Part shown: piece by piece, positions 1-8,822 of the stretch | Layout: each line of letters starts with the position of its first letter | Numbering within the stretch: the stretch's first letter is position 1 | Origin: Bordetella sp. H567 | Lineage (GTDB): Bacteria; Pseudomonadota; Gammaproteobacteria; Burkholderiales; Burkholderiaceae_B | Length of the DNA stretch: 64,000 nucleotides | Reading direction: 5' to 3' | Assembly (NCBI RefSeq): GCF_001704295.1 | Contig: NZ_CP012334.1 | Span: 4,352,084 to 4,416,083, forward strand | The notes under the pieces: model-generated | What the model was told of the DNA's origin: nothing | Databases searched by the model: none | The model's input: the letters and a program-made list of their open reading frames with translations, nothing else | Translations under genes and position numbers: made by a program

Positions 1-219
1 GTCAATAGCTTTCTCTTCAAACAGCCTGTATTCGTCGGTGATCTGCTGAGCTTCTACGCCGATGTCGTCAAGACGGGCACGACATCCATCACCGTTTCGG
101 TCGAAGTCTACGCGCAGCGCCAGCGCCTGGACGCGGAGGTGGTGAAAGTCACGGAAGCCACCCTGGTCTATGTCGCGACGGACGACGCCCGCCGCAGCCG
201 CCCGCTGCCCGCGCTATGA
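1..219 (+). CDS. yciA: Acyl-CoA thioesterase YciA, 3' part
   Basis: The window opens inside this gene; the last 72 codons are visible in frame 1 and end at TGA 217-219. The fragment reads VNSFLFKQPVFVGDLLSFYA, then a V..TG.TSI.V.VEV strand, which is the second half of a hotdog fold typical of YciA-type thioesterases. Known family role: cytosolic hydrolysis of acyl-CoA thioesters. The catalytic Asp region lies upstream of the window. The next gene on the same strand, mgtE, follows after a repeat block, so the two may be cotranscribed. Confidence 0.8.
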   Translation, partial: VNSFLFKQPVFVGDLLSFYADVVKTGTTSITVSVEVYAQRQRLDAEVVKVTEATLVYVATDDARRSRPLPAL

Positions 220-232
220 CGGATCGCCGCGT

Positions 233-397
233 ATGAGCGCCGCCGCGCGGCCGCCCGAAGGCGACGCTCCCTCCCACGGGGAGGATGTCGCGCAGCGACA
301 GGAGGGTACATCAGCGAGCGCCGCCGCCCGGCCGCCCGAAGGCGGCGCTCCCTCCCTCGGGGAGGATGTCGCGCAGCGACAGGAGGGTACATCAGTG
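233..397 (+). repeat. Two tandem 81-bp in-frame repeats upstream of mgtE
   Basis: ATG 233 is followed by two 81-bp units, 236-316 and 317-397. Each encodes 27 codons beginning SAAARPPEG and containing GEDVAQRQEG, in frame with mgtE. Unit 2 contains the hairpin CCTCCC-tcg-GGGAGG (351-365), the hairpin GTCGC-gca-GCGAC (368-380), AGGAGGG (381-387), a 7-nt spacer and GTG 395-397. Unit 1 is the same except that GCG stands where unit 2 has the GTG start. The same unit occurs in sense orientation at murG and, degraded, at ddl and ftsW. Confidence 0.9.
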
Positions 398-1867
398 ACC
401 GAAGTCGACATCGCGCAGAAGCCGGCCGCCGCGCCGCGCCGCCTGGACCCCGAAGACGCGCAGCACGCGCTGGCCGAGGTGCAGGAACTGCTGCGCCGGC
501 AGGAGCTCGTGGCCAGCCTGGTGCATCGCCAGGAAGAAGGCGACACGCGCCGGGACCTGGTGGAACAGTTGGTGCACCGCCAGCACGAGGCCGAACTGAA
601 GGCGCTGGTCGACGGCCTGCACCCGTCGGACATCGCCTTCATCCTGGAATCGCTGCCCAAGGACGAGCGGCAGGCGGTGTGGAAACTGGTCAGCGCGGAA
701 CACGACGCCGACGTGCTGCTGGAAGTGGAGGACTGGGTCCGCGAGTCGCTGATCGAGGCGATGGACCGGCAGGACCTGGTGGCGGCGACGGAAAACCTGG
801 ATGCCGACGAACTGGCGGACCTGGCGCCGGATTTGCCGGCCGACGTCGTCGCCGAGGTGCAGAAAGGCCTGACCGACGAAGAGCGCGCGCAACTGCTCGA
901 GGCCATGGGCTACCCCGAAGACAGCGTCGGGGCCATCATGGACTTCGAGATGGTGCGCGTGCGCGAGGACGTGTCGCTGGAAGTCGTATTGCGCTACCTG
1001 CGCCGCCTGCATGAATTACCCGATCACACCGACCAGATTTTCGTGGTCGACCGGCAGGACAAGCTGCAGGGCATCCTGCCATTGTCGACATTGCTATTGA
1101 GCGAACCCGAAACGGCCGTGCGCGACGTGATGACCACGGACTACCTGACGCTGGCCGCGCTGGATTCGGACGCGGACGCGGCGGGCGCATTCGAACGGTA
1201 CGACCTGGTCTCGGCCCCGGTGGTGGACGACCAGGGCCGGCTGATCGGACGCGTGACCATCGCCGACGTGGTGGATGTCATGCGCGAGGATTCGCAGGAG
1301 CAGGCCCTGTCCCGCGCCGGCCTGCAGGAAGAAGACATCTTCGCGCCGGTGACGATGGCCTTGCGCAACCGCGCGCCCTGGTTGTTATTCAACTTGTGCA
1401 CGGCCGCCACGGCTTCCTTCGTCGCGTCCCGCTTCGAAGGCACCGTCAGCCATATCGTGATCCTGGCGTTCCTGATGTCCATTGTGGCCGGTATCGGCGG
1501 CAATTCGGGCAACCAGACCATGACCATGATCATCCGGGCGCTGGCGATGGGCCGCATCACCGGCCGCAACCTGTGGCAACTGGTCAAGCGCGAACTGCTG
1601 GTGACGCTGCTGGTGGGCCTGTGCGGCAGCCTGGTGGCCGCGCTGTTCGCGTGGGCGATCTCCGGCTCGGTATCCATCGCGCTGGTGATGATGGCCGCCA
1701 TGATCTGCAACATGCTGGTGGGGGCATCGGTCGGCGTGCTGGTGCCCATGGTGCGGGATCGCTTCGGCAAGGACCCCGCCATCGGGTCGTCGGTGCTGCT
1801 GACGTTCGCCACGGACTCGCTGGGCTTCTTCATCTTCCTGGGCCTGGCCACGGTCTTTCTACTGTAG
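395..1867 (+). CDS. mgtE: Magnesium transporter MgtE
   Basis: This is a 490-aa inner-membrane Mg2+ channel. The order is an alpha-helical MgtE N domain with HPSDIAFILESLP, a CBS pair ending in IGRVTIADVVDVMRED, and a C-terminal membrane domain of about five helices carrying GIGGNSGNQTMTM, the conserved pore segment. In known MgtE proteins, Mg2+ bound to the N and CBS domains closes the pore. GTG 395 is chosen because AGGAGGG lies 7 nt upstream and the protein then has normal family length. An in-frame ATG at 233 would add 54 residues made of the repeat; it has no clear Shine-Dalgarno. Confidence 0.93.
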   Translation: MTEVDIAQKPAAAPRRLDPEDAQHALAEVQELLRRQELVASLVHRQEEGDTRRDLVEQLVHRQHEAELKALVDGLHPSDIAFILESLPKDERQAVWKLVSAEHDADVLLEVEDWVRESLIEAMDRQDLVAATENLDADELADLAPDLPADVVAEVQKGLTDEERAQLLEAMGYPEDSVGAIMDFEMVRVREDVSLEVVLRYLRRLHELPDHTDQIFVVDRQDKLQGILPLSTLLLSEPETAVRDVMTTDYLTLAALDSDADAAGAFERYDLVSAPVVDDQGRLIGRVTIADVVDVMREDSQEQALSRAGLQEEDIFAPVTMALRNRAPWLLFNLCTAATASFVASRFEGTVSHIVILAFLMSIVAGIGGNSGNQTMTMIIRALAMGRITGRNLWQLVKRELLVTLLVGLCGSLVAALFAWAISGSVSIALVMMAAMICNMLVGASVGVLVPMVRDRFGKDPAIGSSVLLTFATDSLGFFIFLGLATVFLL

Positions 1868-2122
1868 AAGCGGCGGCAATCGGCGCCGTCGCGGCGGCGT
1901 ACCGCCGCCCCCCGGGCGGGCTCTGTTTCGCCTCGTCCCCGCGGCGACTCGCCGCACCCAGAAGGCGCTCGAAATAACCGCCGCTTTCAACGGGATATCA
2001 ACGCCTTCCCCCTGGAGTGCACACGGCCATATCGCCATCGCCTGCCTGCCTGTACGCGCGTGGCGGGCACTTCCACGCTTCGTCGTGTGTCACATCGCGG
2101 TGCTCAACCCTAACGCCCCGCG
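1868..2122. other. mgtE-pagP intergenic region with short GC palindromes
   Basis: No gene is seen. Just after the mgtE stop there are GC-rich inverted repeats, including GGCGGCG-ta-CCGCCGCC and GCGGCGA-c-TCGCCGC, which could act as 3' hairpins for mgtE, although no T-run follows. The rest must hold the pagP promoter, but I cannot assign clear -10 and -35 boxes. Confidence 0.4.
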
Positions 2123-2698
2123 ATGAAACGTTCTTTCATTCCCGCCGTGCGGCACGCCGCTGCCGTCGGCTTACTGACGGCAACGGCCGCCCTGCCTTTC
2201 ACGGCATACGCCTGCGACAACGTGCCCAATTGGGCGCAAGGCGCCTGTGCCCGCCTGGACCAGATATGGAACCAGGGCGGCGACGAACTGTATATGACGG
2301 GATATGCCTGGCATATCCGTTCCGCGTATTCCGCCGAGAAGATCAAGTCCTTCCGTGAGGAAAGCTGGGGCGGCGGCTGGGGCAAGGGCATCTACGACGA
2401 GGACGGCGACTGGCAGGGACTGTATGGCATGGCCTTCCTGGATTCACATGGCCACGTGGAGCCCGTCGCCGGCTACGGTTACCAGAAGATCGGCCGCATA
2501 GGCCAGAACTGGCGTTTCGGCATCGGCTATACCGCATTCCTGACGGCGCGCCAGGACATCTTCCACTACATCCCCTTCCCGGGCATCCTGCCGCTGGCGT
2601 CCGTCGGATACGACAAGGCCACGTTCTACGCCACCTACATCCCGGGCGGGAAGGGCAACGGCAACGTGCTGTTCATGTTTGCAAAATGGACGTTCTGA
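2123..2698 (+). CDS. pagP: Lipid A palmitoyltransferase PagP
   Basis: The 191-aa precursor has a signal peptide of about 30 residues ending in FTAYA before CDNVPNW. PagP is an outer-membrane eight-stranded barrel that moves palmitate from phospholipids to lipid A. Visible family features are the N-terminal amphipathic stretch, the His in MTGYAWHIR, the Asp-Ser in FLDSHGH (the expected catalytic residues), the strand VGYDKATFYATYIPG and a C-terminal Phe as the BAM signal. It stands alone and converges on chaC with a 15-bp gap. Regulation cannot be read here. Confidence 0.95.
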   Translation: MKRSFIPAVRHAAAVGLLTATAALPFTAYACDNVPNWAQGACARLDQIWNQGGDELYMTGYAWHIRSAYSAEKIKSFREESWGGGWGKGIYDEDGDWQGLYGMAFLDSHGHVEPVAGYGYQKIGRIGQNWRFGIGYTAFLTARQDIFHYIPFPGILPLASVGYDKATFYATYIPGGKGNGNVLFMFAKWTF

Positions 2699-2713
2699 GC
2701 CCCACGGCGTCAA

Positions 2714-3364
2714 TCAGAATGCCCGTGCCAGGCGCTGTACCAGTTCACCCAGGCGGCAATCGCTGATGCCGTGGTCACGCAAGGCACGGTCGGTTTCCAG
2801 CACATATTCCAGGCAGGCGCCGGAACGGCCCACCGCCGTGCGGATAATGTCCAGCCGCCGTTCTTCCGCCACGTTGCCGGCATAATCGGCGCAGGCGCGG
2901 TTCAAGAGGAATGCCAGCCCGGTCACGGGCCCCTGTTCGCTGTGGCAGGTCAACCAGCGGGGCGTATAGGCCCCGCCGATCATCTCGCGTTCCCACAGCG
3001 CGGAAAAGGCGGCCGGCACGTCGGCCGCGCCGATGCGAAACACGACGCCCCGGCAGCAGCCGCCCCGGTCCAGGCCGAAAACCAGCCCGGGAGCCTGATC
3101 CGAACCCCGGTGATGACGCGACCACAGGCATAGCGAACGGTGGTAGCCGTGGATGCTGGCCAACCGGCGCTCCTGCCATGGGAAGCCGGGCCGCCAGATC
3201 AGCGATCCATAGGCGAATACCCAGAGGTCGTCCGTGCCGTTCCAGAAACCGGGAAATCCTTCCGGCAGCGCGGCTGGACTCGCGGCGCGACCACGCGCCA
3301 TTCCGTCGACAGGCGTGGCGCCGGAAAACGGCGCAGCGGGATCGTCGGAAGGAACCGCGGACAT
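2714..3364 (-). CDS. chaC: Glutathione-specific gamma-glutamylcyclotransferase ChaC
   Basis: This 216-aa cytosolic protein carries the ChaC signature VFAYGSLIWRPGF near residue 50 and the catalytic Glu region WEREMIGGAYTPRW around residue 125. The family cleaves glutathione to 5-oxoproline and Cys-Gly. About 45 residues before YGSLIW look like a disordered extension rich in Ala and Pro, so the true start may be internal, for example the Met before ARGRAA. An Lrp-type regulator lies upstream on the same strand with a 229-bp gap. Confidence 0.9.
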   Translation of the reverse strand: MSAVPSDDPAAPFSGATPVDGMARGRAASPAALPEGFPGFWNGTDDLWVFAYGSLIWRPGFPWQERRLASIHGYHRSLCLWSRHHRGSDQAPGLVFGLDRGGCCRGVVFRIGAADVPAAFSALWEREMIGGAYTPRWLTCHSEQGPVTGLAFLLNRACADYAGNVAEERRLDIIRTAVGRSGACLEYVLETDRALRDHGISDCRLGELVQRLARAF

Positions 3365-3593
3365 GCTGGTCTATCTCTTTGGCGTGCAGATTGGACGATG
3401 AGGATCGTACGCCGACGCCGAAGAAAAAACGTTGCAAGATGACGGAATTGGAATCGGCTGAAATGAAAACTGCGTTCTCGTTGTGTCGTCGCAACGAAAA
3501 CCCTTTCCCGGCAGTCCGGATACGCCGCCCAGTAACGCGTCCCAGCCCCGCAGAGGCAGCGGCCATGGGCGGCGCGTTGAGGAGCCCCTGCGC

Positions 3594-4052
3594 TTACAGC
3601 CCGTCCAAAGGCAGTTCCGTCGTGCTCTTGATGACCTCCATGGAGAAGCTGGCGCTGACGTCCAGGAGGTCCACGGCGTCGATCAGGCGGCGGTAGAAGC
3701 GGTCATAGGCGGCCATGTCCTCGACCACGACCTTCAACATGTAGTCGATATCGCCGGCCATGCGGTGGAATTCGACCACGTTGGGCAGGGCCTGCACGGC
3801 GTCGATCAGCCGGCGGGTCCACTTGGCGCTATGCTGGCTGGTCTTGATGGTCACGAACACGGTCAGCTTCAATCCCAGGGCAACCGGATCCAGCAGCACG
3901 GCGTTGCGCGCAATGACGCCGTCTTCCTTCAGCTTCTGGATGCGCCGCCAGCAGGGCGTCACCGACAGATTGACCTGCTCGGCGATTTCCGCGACCGAAC
4001 AGCCGGCGTCTTTCTGCAACAGGCTCAGGATCTTGATATCGGTCTGATCCAT
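3594..4052 (-). CDS. Lrp/AsnC family transcriptional regulator
   Basis: A 152-aa protein with an N-terminal winged helix (MDQTDIKILSLLQKD, then SVAEIAEQVNLSVTPCWRRI) and a C-terminal RAM ligand domain (GDIDYMLKVVVEDM). ATG 4052 is chosen because the Lrp fold starts there and GGAG lies upstream; the frame is open further but that part has no family similarity. It diverges from the molybdoenzyme gene at 4147 with only 94 bp between starts, so it probably controls that promoter and its own. The effector is unknown. Confidence 0.9.
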   Translation of the reverse strand: MDQTDIKILSLLQKDAGCSVAEIAEQVNLSVTPCWRRIQKLKEDGVIARNAVLLDPVALGLKLTVFVTIKTSQHSAKWTRRLIDAVQALPNVVEFHRMAGDIDYMLKVVVEDMAAYDRFYRRLIDAVDLLDVSASFSMEVIKSTTELPLDGL

Positions 4053-4146
4053 GGATTTTTCTCCGCAACGCGCGCCATCTTGCCCGTTCCCGCGGGCCGC
4101 GTCCATCGCCGGGCGGAACACGCGTTTGTGTTAAACCACCGGAATC

Positions 4147-6453
4147 ATGTCATCCCGCACCGAACGCTATCCCACCCTGTCGCACTGGGGCGCCTATACC
4201 GCCGTGGTGCGCGACGGCCGGCTGGTGGCCTGCGAGTCCTTCCTACGTGACCGGGCCCCCTCGCCCATGATCCACGCCATGCCGGCCATGGTGCATTCGC
4301 CGCTTCGCATCGCGCGGCCGGCCGTGCGCGAAGGCTGGCTGCGCCGGCGCGGCCAAGGTGAAGGCCGGGGCATCGACCGCTATGTCGAGGTCAGCTGGGA
4401 GACCGCGCTGAAACTGGTGCATGAGGAACTGGCCCGGGTGCGCGCCGGCCACGGAGCGGAGGCGGTTTTCGGCGGCTCCTATGGCTGGGCCTCCGCCGGC
4501 CGCTTGCACAATGCCATGAGCCAGACGCGCCGCTTCCTGTATGCCGGCGGCGGTTGCACAGATCAGGTCGGCAATTACAGCTGGGGCGCCGCGCAATTCC
4601 TGCTGCCCCACGTCATCGGCACCTGGCAGCCGCTCACCGGCAAGGTCACGGACTGGAACAGCGTGGCGAGTCACACCGACCTGATACTGGCATTCGGGGG
4701 CATGCCGCTGCGCAACGCGCAGGTCATCGCCGGCGGCGCCGGCGAACACACCACCGCCCATTGGCTGCGGCGCACGGCGGCGCGCGGGGCTCGCATCGTC
4801 ATCGTTTCCCCCACTCGCGGCGACATGCCGGCGGATATTCCGGCGGAATGGATACCCATCCGGCCCAATACCGACGCGGCATTGATGATAGGCATGGCCT
4901 ACGTCCTGCTGGCGTCCGGCCGCCATGATGCGGATTTCCTGGCCCGCTGCTGCCACGGCTTCGAGCGCTACGCCGCCTACCTGCGCGGCGACACCGACGG
5001 CCAGGCAAAGACCGCCGACTGGGCCGCGGCCATTTGCGGCGTGCCGGCGGACACGGTGCGGCGGCTGGCGCTCGCGGCCGCCGAATGCCGCTCGCTGGTC
5101 AATTGCACCTGGTCGCTGCAGCGCGCCCATCATGGCGAACAGCCCTATTGGGCCTGCATCGCGCTGGCCGCCATGCTGGGCCAGATCGGCCTGCCCGGCG
5201 GCGGTTTCAGCTTCGGCCTGGGCTCCATCAACAGCGCGGGCAACCCGCGCGTGGATGCCGCGGTACCGGAACTGCCCGAGGGCGTGAATCCGGCCGCGCG
5301 CTCCATCCCGGTGGCCCGCATCGCGGACATGCTGCTGCAGCCCGGCGCGGCTTACCAGTTCAACGGCAGCGAATACCGCTATCCGGACGTGCGGATGGTT
5401 TACTGGGCAGGCGGCAACCCTTTCCACCACCACCAGGACCTGAATCGGCTGCAAACCGCATGGCGGCGCCCGGAAACCATCGTGGTCCACGAGACCTGGT
5501 GGACGCCCACCGCCCGGCGTGCCGATATCGTACTGCCGACCACGACCACGCTGGAACGCGAGGACATTGGCGCTTCGTCGCGCGACGGCTATGTGTTCGC
5601 GATGCACCGCGCCCTGCCGCCGCAGGGACACAGCCGGGATGACGTCGAGATCTACCGGGAATTGGCCGCGATGGGGGGCTACGAAGCCGCCTATACCGAA
5701 GGCCGCGACGCCCGGCAATGGCTGGCGCACATGTACGAAATCATGCGAGCCCGGTGGGCGCGGGTGGGCGACCTTCCCGACGCGCCGCCCTTCGAGGATT
5801 TCTGGGAACGCGGCTTTCTGGCGCTGCCGGCGCCGCGCCGGCACTTCGTGCTGTTCGAGGATTTCCGGCGCGACCCGCGGGCGCATCGGCTGCAAACGCC
5901 ATCGGGCCGCATCGAGCTGTATTCCGAACGCGTGGCCGGCTTCGGCTACGACGATTGCCCCGGCCACCCGGCTTGGCTGGCGCCGGCCGAATGGCTGGGC
6001 GCGGATGCCGCGCGCCACCGGCCGCTGCATCTGGTCAGCAGCCAGCCGGCGCATCGACTGCATTCCCAGCTGGATCCAACGCCACTTTCCAATGCCAGCA
6101 AAATCCAGGGCCGGGAACCCGTGCGCATCCATCCCGCCGATGCCGCCGCGCGTGGCATCCGCGACGGCGCGCTGGTACGGATCCACAACGGCCGCGGCGC
6201 GTGCCTGGCGGGCGCCATCGTCGACGACGGCGTGATGCAGGGTGTGCTGGTCATGTCCACGGGCGCGTGGTTCGATGCCGAGGACGCATCGCTGGAACGG
6301 CATGGCAATCCGAACGTCTTGACGCCGGATATCGGCACGTCGCAACTGGCCCAGGGCAGCAGCGCCCTGTCCGCGCTGGTGGACATCGAACCCTGGCACG
6401 GGGACGCACCGGCGGTGCGGGCTTACGAGATCCCGGTCACGGGCGTGGCGTAA
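4147..6453 (+). CDS. Molybdopterin-dependent reductase, BisC/TorA-like
   Basis: 768 aa, DMSO-reductase family without an iron-sulfur motif. Visible features are the loop GGSYGWASAGRLH (about 109-121) carrying the Ser ligand of the type III molybdenum enzymes, the pterin-binding segments VYWAGGNPFHHHQDLN and NCTWSLQRAHHGEQPYW, and a C-terminal molydopterin dinucleotide-binding domain with SSQPAHRLHSQLD. There is no twin-arginine signal, so it should be cytoplasmic, as is biotin/methionine sulfoxide reductase BisC. Substrate (biotin sulfoxide, methionine sulfoxide or an N-oxide) cannot be fixed. Its neighbour acts on cysteine, which fits a sulfur theme. Confidence 0.88.
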   Translation: MSSRTERYPTLSHWGAYTAVVRDGRLVACESFLRDRAPSPMIHAMPAMVHSPLRIARPAVREGWLRRRGQGEGRGIDRYVEVSWETALKLVHEELARVRAGHGAEAVFGGSYGWASAGRLHNAMSQTRRFLYAGGGCTDQVGNYSWGAAQFLLPHVIGTWQPLTGKVTDWNSVASHTDLILAFGGMPLRNAQVIAGGAGEHTTAHWLRRTAARGARIVIVSPTRGDMPADIPAEWIPIRPNTDAALMIGMAYVLLASGRHDADFLARCCHGFERYAAYLRGDTDGQAKTADWAAAICGVPADTVRRLALAAAECRSLVNCTWSLQRAHHGEQPYWACIALAAMLGQIGLPGGGFSFGLGSINSAGNPRVDAAVPELPEGVNPAARSIPVARIADMLLQPGAAYQFNGSEYRYPDVRMVYWAGGNPFHHHQDLNRLQTAWRRPETIVVHETWWTPTARRADIVLPTTTTLEREDIGASSRDGYVFAMHRALPPQGHSRDDVEIYRELAAMGGYEAAYTEGRDARQWLAHMYEIMRARWARVGDLPDAPPFEDFWERGFLALPAPRRHFVLFEDFRRDPRAHRLQTPSGRIELYSERVAGFGYDDCPGHPAWLAPAEWLGADAARHRPLHLVSSQPAHRLHSQLDPTPLSNASKIQGREPVRIHPADAAARGIRDGALVRIHNGRGACLAGAIVDDGVMQGVLVMSTGAWFDAEDASLERHGNPNVLTPDIGTSQLAQGSSALSALVDIEPWHGDAPAVRAYEIPVTGVA

Positions 6454-6575
6454 GGCGGCAGGGCGGAATCGCGCAAGCCTCTTCCAATATCGCGGCATTG
6501 TCCGGGCAATTCAGCAATATTTTTGCTCGAAACTAGGGGTAGGATGGAATCCAACAGACACCCCGGCCGTCAATC

Positions 6576-7130
6576 ATGCAATATCATTCTCCTCATCCTG
6601 CGCTCGCCCCCCTGTGCGACTCCATCCTGGCCGCGGGCCGGCTGGCGGGCGACGGCCTGCTCGGCGCCCTCGCCAAGGGGGTGGCGGATGCGGATCCCGG
6701 CGCAGCCCTGGACGCGGTATGCCCCGGCGCCCTGGCGGCCCGGCGCGGCGGCTATTCGCGCCACGTGGCCTACGCGGATCCGCACGGACGCTTCACCATC
6801 GTCTACCTGGTCTGGCCGCCGGGACAATTCAGCCCCGTGCACGGCCACCACACCTGGTGCGCCTACCGGGTGGTCAAGGGTGCGCTCACCGAAACCCTCT
6901 ACGCGTGGGACGAGCGCGGCCAATGCGCGCGCGCCGAGGGCCAGGTGCGCCGTCTTCCCGGGGACATCGTCACGGCCGCGCAAGGGCTGGACCAGATACA
7001 CCGCCTGGGCAATGCCGGCGACGACGTCGCCATATCGCTGCACGTGTACGGTATTGACGCACAGGCGCTGGCCACGGGCGTGAATCACGTCGTGGCCAGC
7101 ATGCCGTCGGCCGTGGCCTCGCCCGCTTAA
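6576..7130 (+). CDS. Cysteine dioxygenase family cupin
   Basis: 184 aa. The cupin iron site is visible as FSPVHGHHTWCAYRVVKG (about 90-107), with the third His in DQIHRLGN or in ISLHVYG. Members add O2 to the thiol of cysteine or 3-mercaptopropionate, giving a sulfinic acid. Substrate cannot be told from the sequence; the bacterial group with this HGHHTW form includes both kinds. It lies 122 bp after the molybdoenzyme on the same strand. Its TAA stop shares three bases with the stop of the convergent ThDP-enzyme gene. Confidence 0.85.
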   Translation: MQYHSPHPALAPLCDSILAAGRLAGDGLLGALAKGVADADPGAALDAVCPGALAARRGGYSRHVAYADPHGRFTIVYLVWPPGQFSPVHGHHTWCAYRVVKGALTETLYAWDERGQCARAEGQVRRLPGDIVTAAQGLDQIHRLGNAGDDVAISLHVYGIDAQALATGVNHVVASMPSAVASPA

Positions 7131-8821
7131 CCCATCCACTGGCTTACCGGGGCAGCCGCATCCTGCAGCGGCTGGGCCAGCACATCGACCAGTGCCGGAC
7201 CATCGTGTTCCATGGCCGCGCGCAGCGCCGATTCAAGCTGCGACGGATCCTCCACGCGCCAGGCCTTGACGCCGTAGGCCTCGGCGATGCGCGCATGGTC
7301 GGTACGGTCGAAGTCCACGCTGTAATAGCGCTCGTCGTAGCCGGCCTTCTGGCTGGCCTTGATCCAGCCATACACGGAATTGGAGAACACGATCATCAGC
7401 AGCGGCGCCTTGTGCCGCACGATGGTTTCCAGTTCGCCCACCGTAAAGCCGAAGCTGCCATCCCCCATCACCGAGACGCACTTGGACTGCGGACGCCCGA
7501 ACCATGCGCCGAACGCGGCCGACAGCGAATAGCCGAGCGCGCCGTGAGCGCGGTTGGTGATGAAATGCCGGCCCGGCCGCGCGGCGTCGTAGTAGGCGGA
7601 AAAGTATGGGCAAGGCGTGCCCGGATCCGCGCAGACCACCGCGTCATCAGGTAGCAGGCGATTCAGGGTCTTGACCACGCGCTCGGGCCGGATGGGGCGC
7701 TCGGTCGAGGCGGCCAGCGCATCCAGCTGGGCGGCACGGGCCGCCTGGGCCTTGCCCGCCAGCACGGCGCCATCGATGGCGTCCGCGCGGCGCCGGGCCA
7801 GGCGCGGCGTCACTTCCGCGATCAGGGCCTCGAGCGCCAGCCGGGCGTCGCCGATCATGCCGACTTCTGTGCGATAGTTGGTGCCCACGACCATGGGGTC
7901 GACGTCGATATGCAGGATGGTCGTATCGCGGCCGGGGAAACGCCAGTGCTCGGTGGAAGTCGAACCGGCCCGGCAGCCGACGAACATCACGACGTCCGCC
8001 GCGGCAACCACGTCTCGCGTGGCCATGATGCCGCCGTTAGACCCTACCACGCCGGCATTCAGCGGATGTGTGTCGGCCAGGCTGCCCTGCCCGCTGACGG
8101 TCACGCATACCGCGGCCTTCAGGGACTCCGCCAGCGTCTTCAGGGCGGCGCAGCCGTCCGCGATCACCACGCCGCCGCCGCAGATGATGACGGGCGCGCG
8201 CGACTCCGCCAGGATGGCCGCGGCGCGGGCGATGTCCGCCGGATCCGGCGCATACCGCATCGCGGGGAAGCGCGCGTGTTCCGCTTGCGCCCAGATGTCC
8301 GCCGCATCGACCTTCTGCTTCATCACATCGTAGGGAAAGCACAGGTGCGCCGCGCCGGCCTTGCCGCCGGTCATGGCGCGGAAGGCGGCGCGAACCATGC
8401 CGGGGATCTGGTCGGCGCGGTCTATGGTGCGGTTCCATTTGGTCAGGGGCCGATACAGCGCTTCCTGGTCCAGTTCGGTAAGCGGATAGCGCCCGCGCGA
8501 ACCGACGGCCACGTCCGAGGTAATACCCAGGACGGGTATCGACGACTCGTTGGCTTCCACCAGGCCGGGCAGCAGATAGGTGGCGCCGCCACCGCTGGGG
8601 CCCTCGCAGACGCCGACCTTGCCGGTGACGCGCGCATAGGCGTCCGCCATATACCCGGCGCTGCGTTCATCGCGCGTCAACACGTGGCGGATGCCGTGAT
8701 CCAACCGGGCCAGGGCGTCATAGAACGGCAGGCTGGTATCGCCGCACAGGCCGAAGATGTGCTTTACGTCGTAGGCCTGGAGCATGCGCACCATGGCTTC
8801 GGCACCATTCAATTGATCCAT
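7127..8821 (-). CDS. Thiamine diphosphate-dependent enzyme, acetolactate-synthase-like
   Basis: 564 aa with the three-domain ThDP layout: N-terminal Pyr domain with the activating Glu in LTRDERSAGYMADAYAR, a central domain (APVIICGGGVVIADG), and a PP domain with GDGSFGFTVGELETIVRH through to SNSVYGW for Mg-ThDP binding. ATG 8821 lies one base after the stop of the Bug gene, so the two are translationally linked. The reaction is not identifiable; a 2-oxoacid decarboxylase or ligase is likely, acting on whatever the Bug protein brings in. It is not a close match to known catabolic types such as sulfoacetaldehyde acetyltransferase. Confidence 0.85.
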   Translation of the reverse strand: MDQLNGAEAMVRMLQAYDVKHIFGLCGDTSLPFYDALARLDHGIRHVLTRDERSAGYMADAYARVTGKVGVCEGPSGGGATYLLPGLVEANESSIPVLGITSDVAVGSRGRYPLTELDQEALYRPLTKWNRTIDRADQIPGMVRAAFRAMTGGKAGAAHLCFPYDVMKQKVDAADIWAQAEHARFPAMRYAPDPADIARAAAILAESRAPVIICGGGVVIADGCAALKTLAESLKAAVCVTVSGQGSLADTHPLNAGVVGSNGGIMATRDVVAAADVVMFVGCRAGSTSTEHWRFPGRDTTILHIDVDPMVVGTNYRTEVGMIGDARLALEALIAEVTPRLARRRADAIDGAVLAGKAQAARAAQLDALAASTERPIRPERVVKTLNRLLPDDAVVCADPGTPCPYFSAYYDAARPGRHFITNRAHGALGYSLSAAFGAWFGRPQSKCVSVMGDGSFGFTVGELETIVRHKAPLLMIVFSNSVYGWIKASQKAGYDERYYSVDFDRTDHARIAEAYGVKAWRVEDPSQLESALRAAMEHDGPALVDVLAQPLQDAAAPVSQWMG

Positions 8822-8822
8822 C

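Noticed and set aside
233-397. Insertion sequence end or transposon scar
   Set aside because: No transposase, terminal inverted repeats or target duplication; the block is a tandem repeat in frame with mgtE.
4243-6498. Open frame of 751 codons on the minus strand opposite the molybdoenzyme
   Set aside because: High-GC antisense shadow; the plus-strand frame has clear molybdopterin motifs and the minus frame has no recognisable domain.
7127-7130. Shared stop codons as an unusual overlap
   Set aside because: Convergent genes with overlapping TTAA or TTAG stops also occur at uup/pyrC here and are common in compact genomes.
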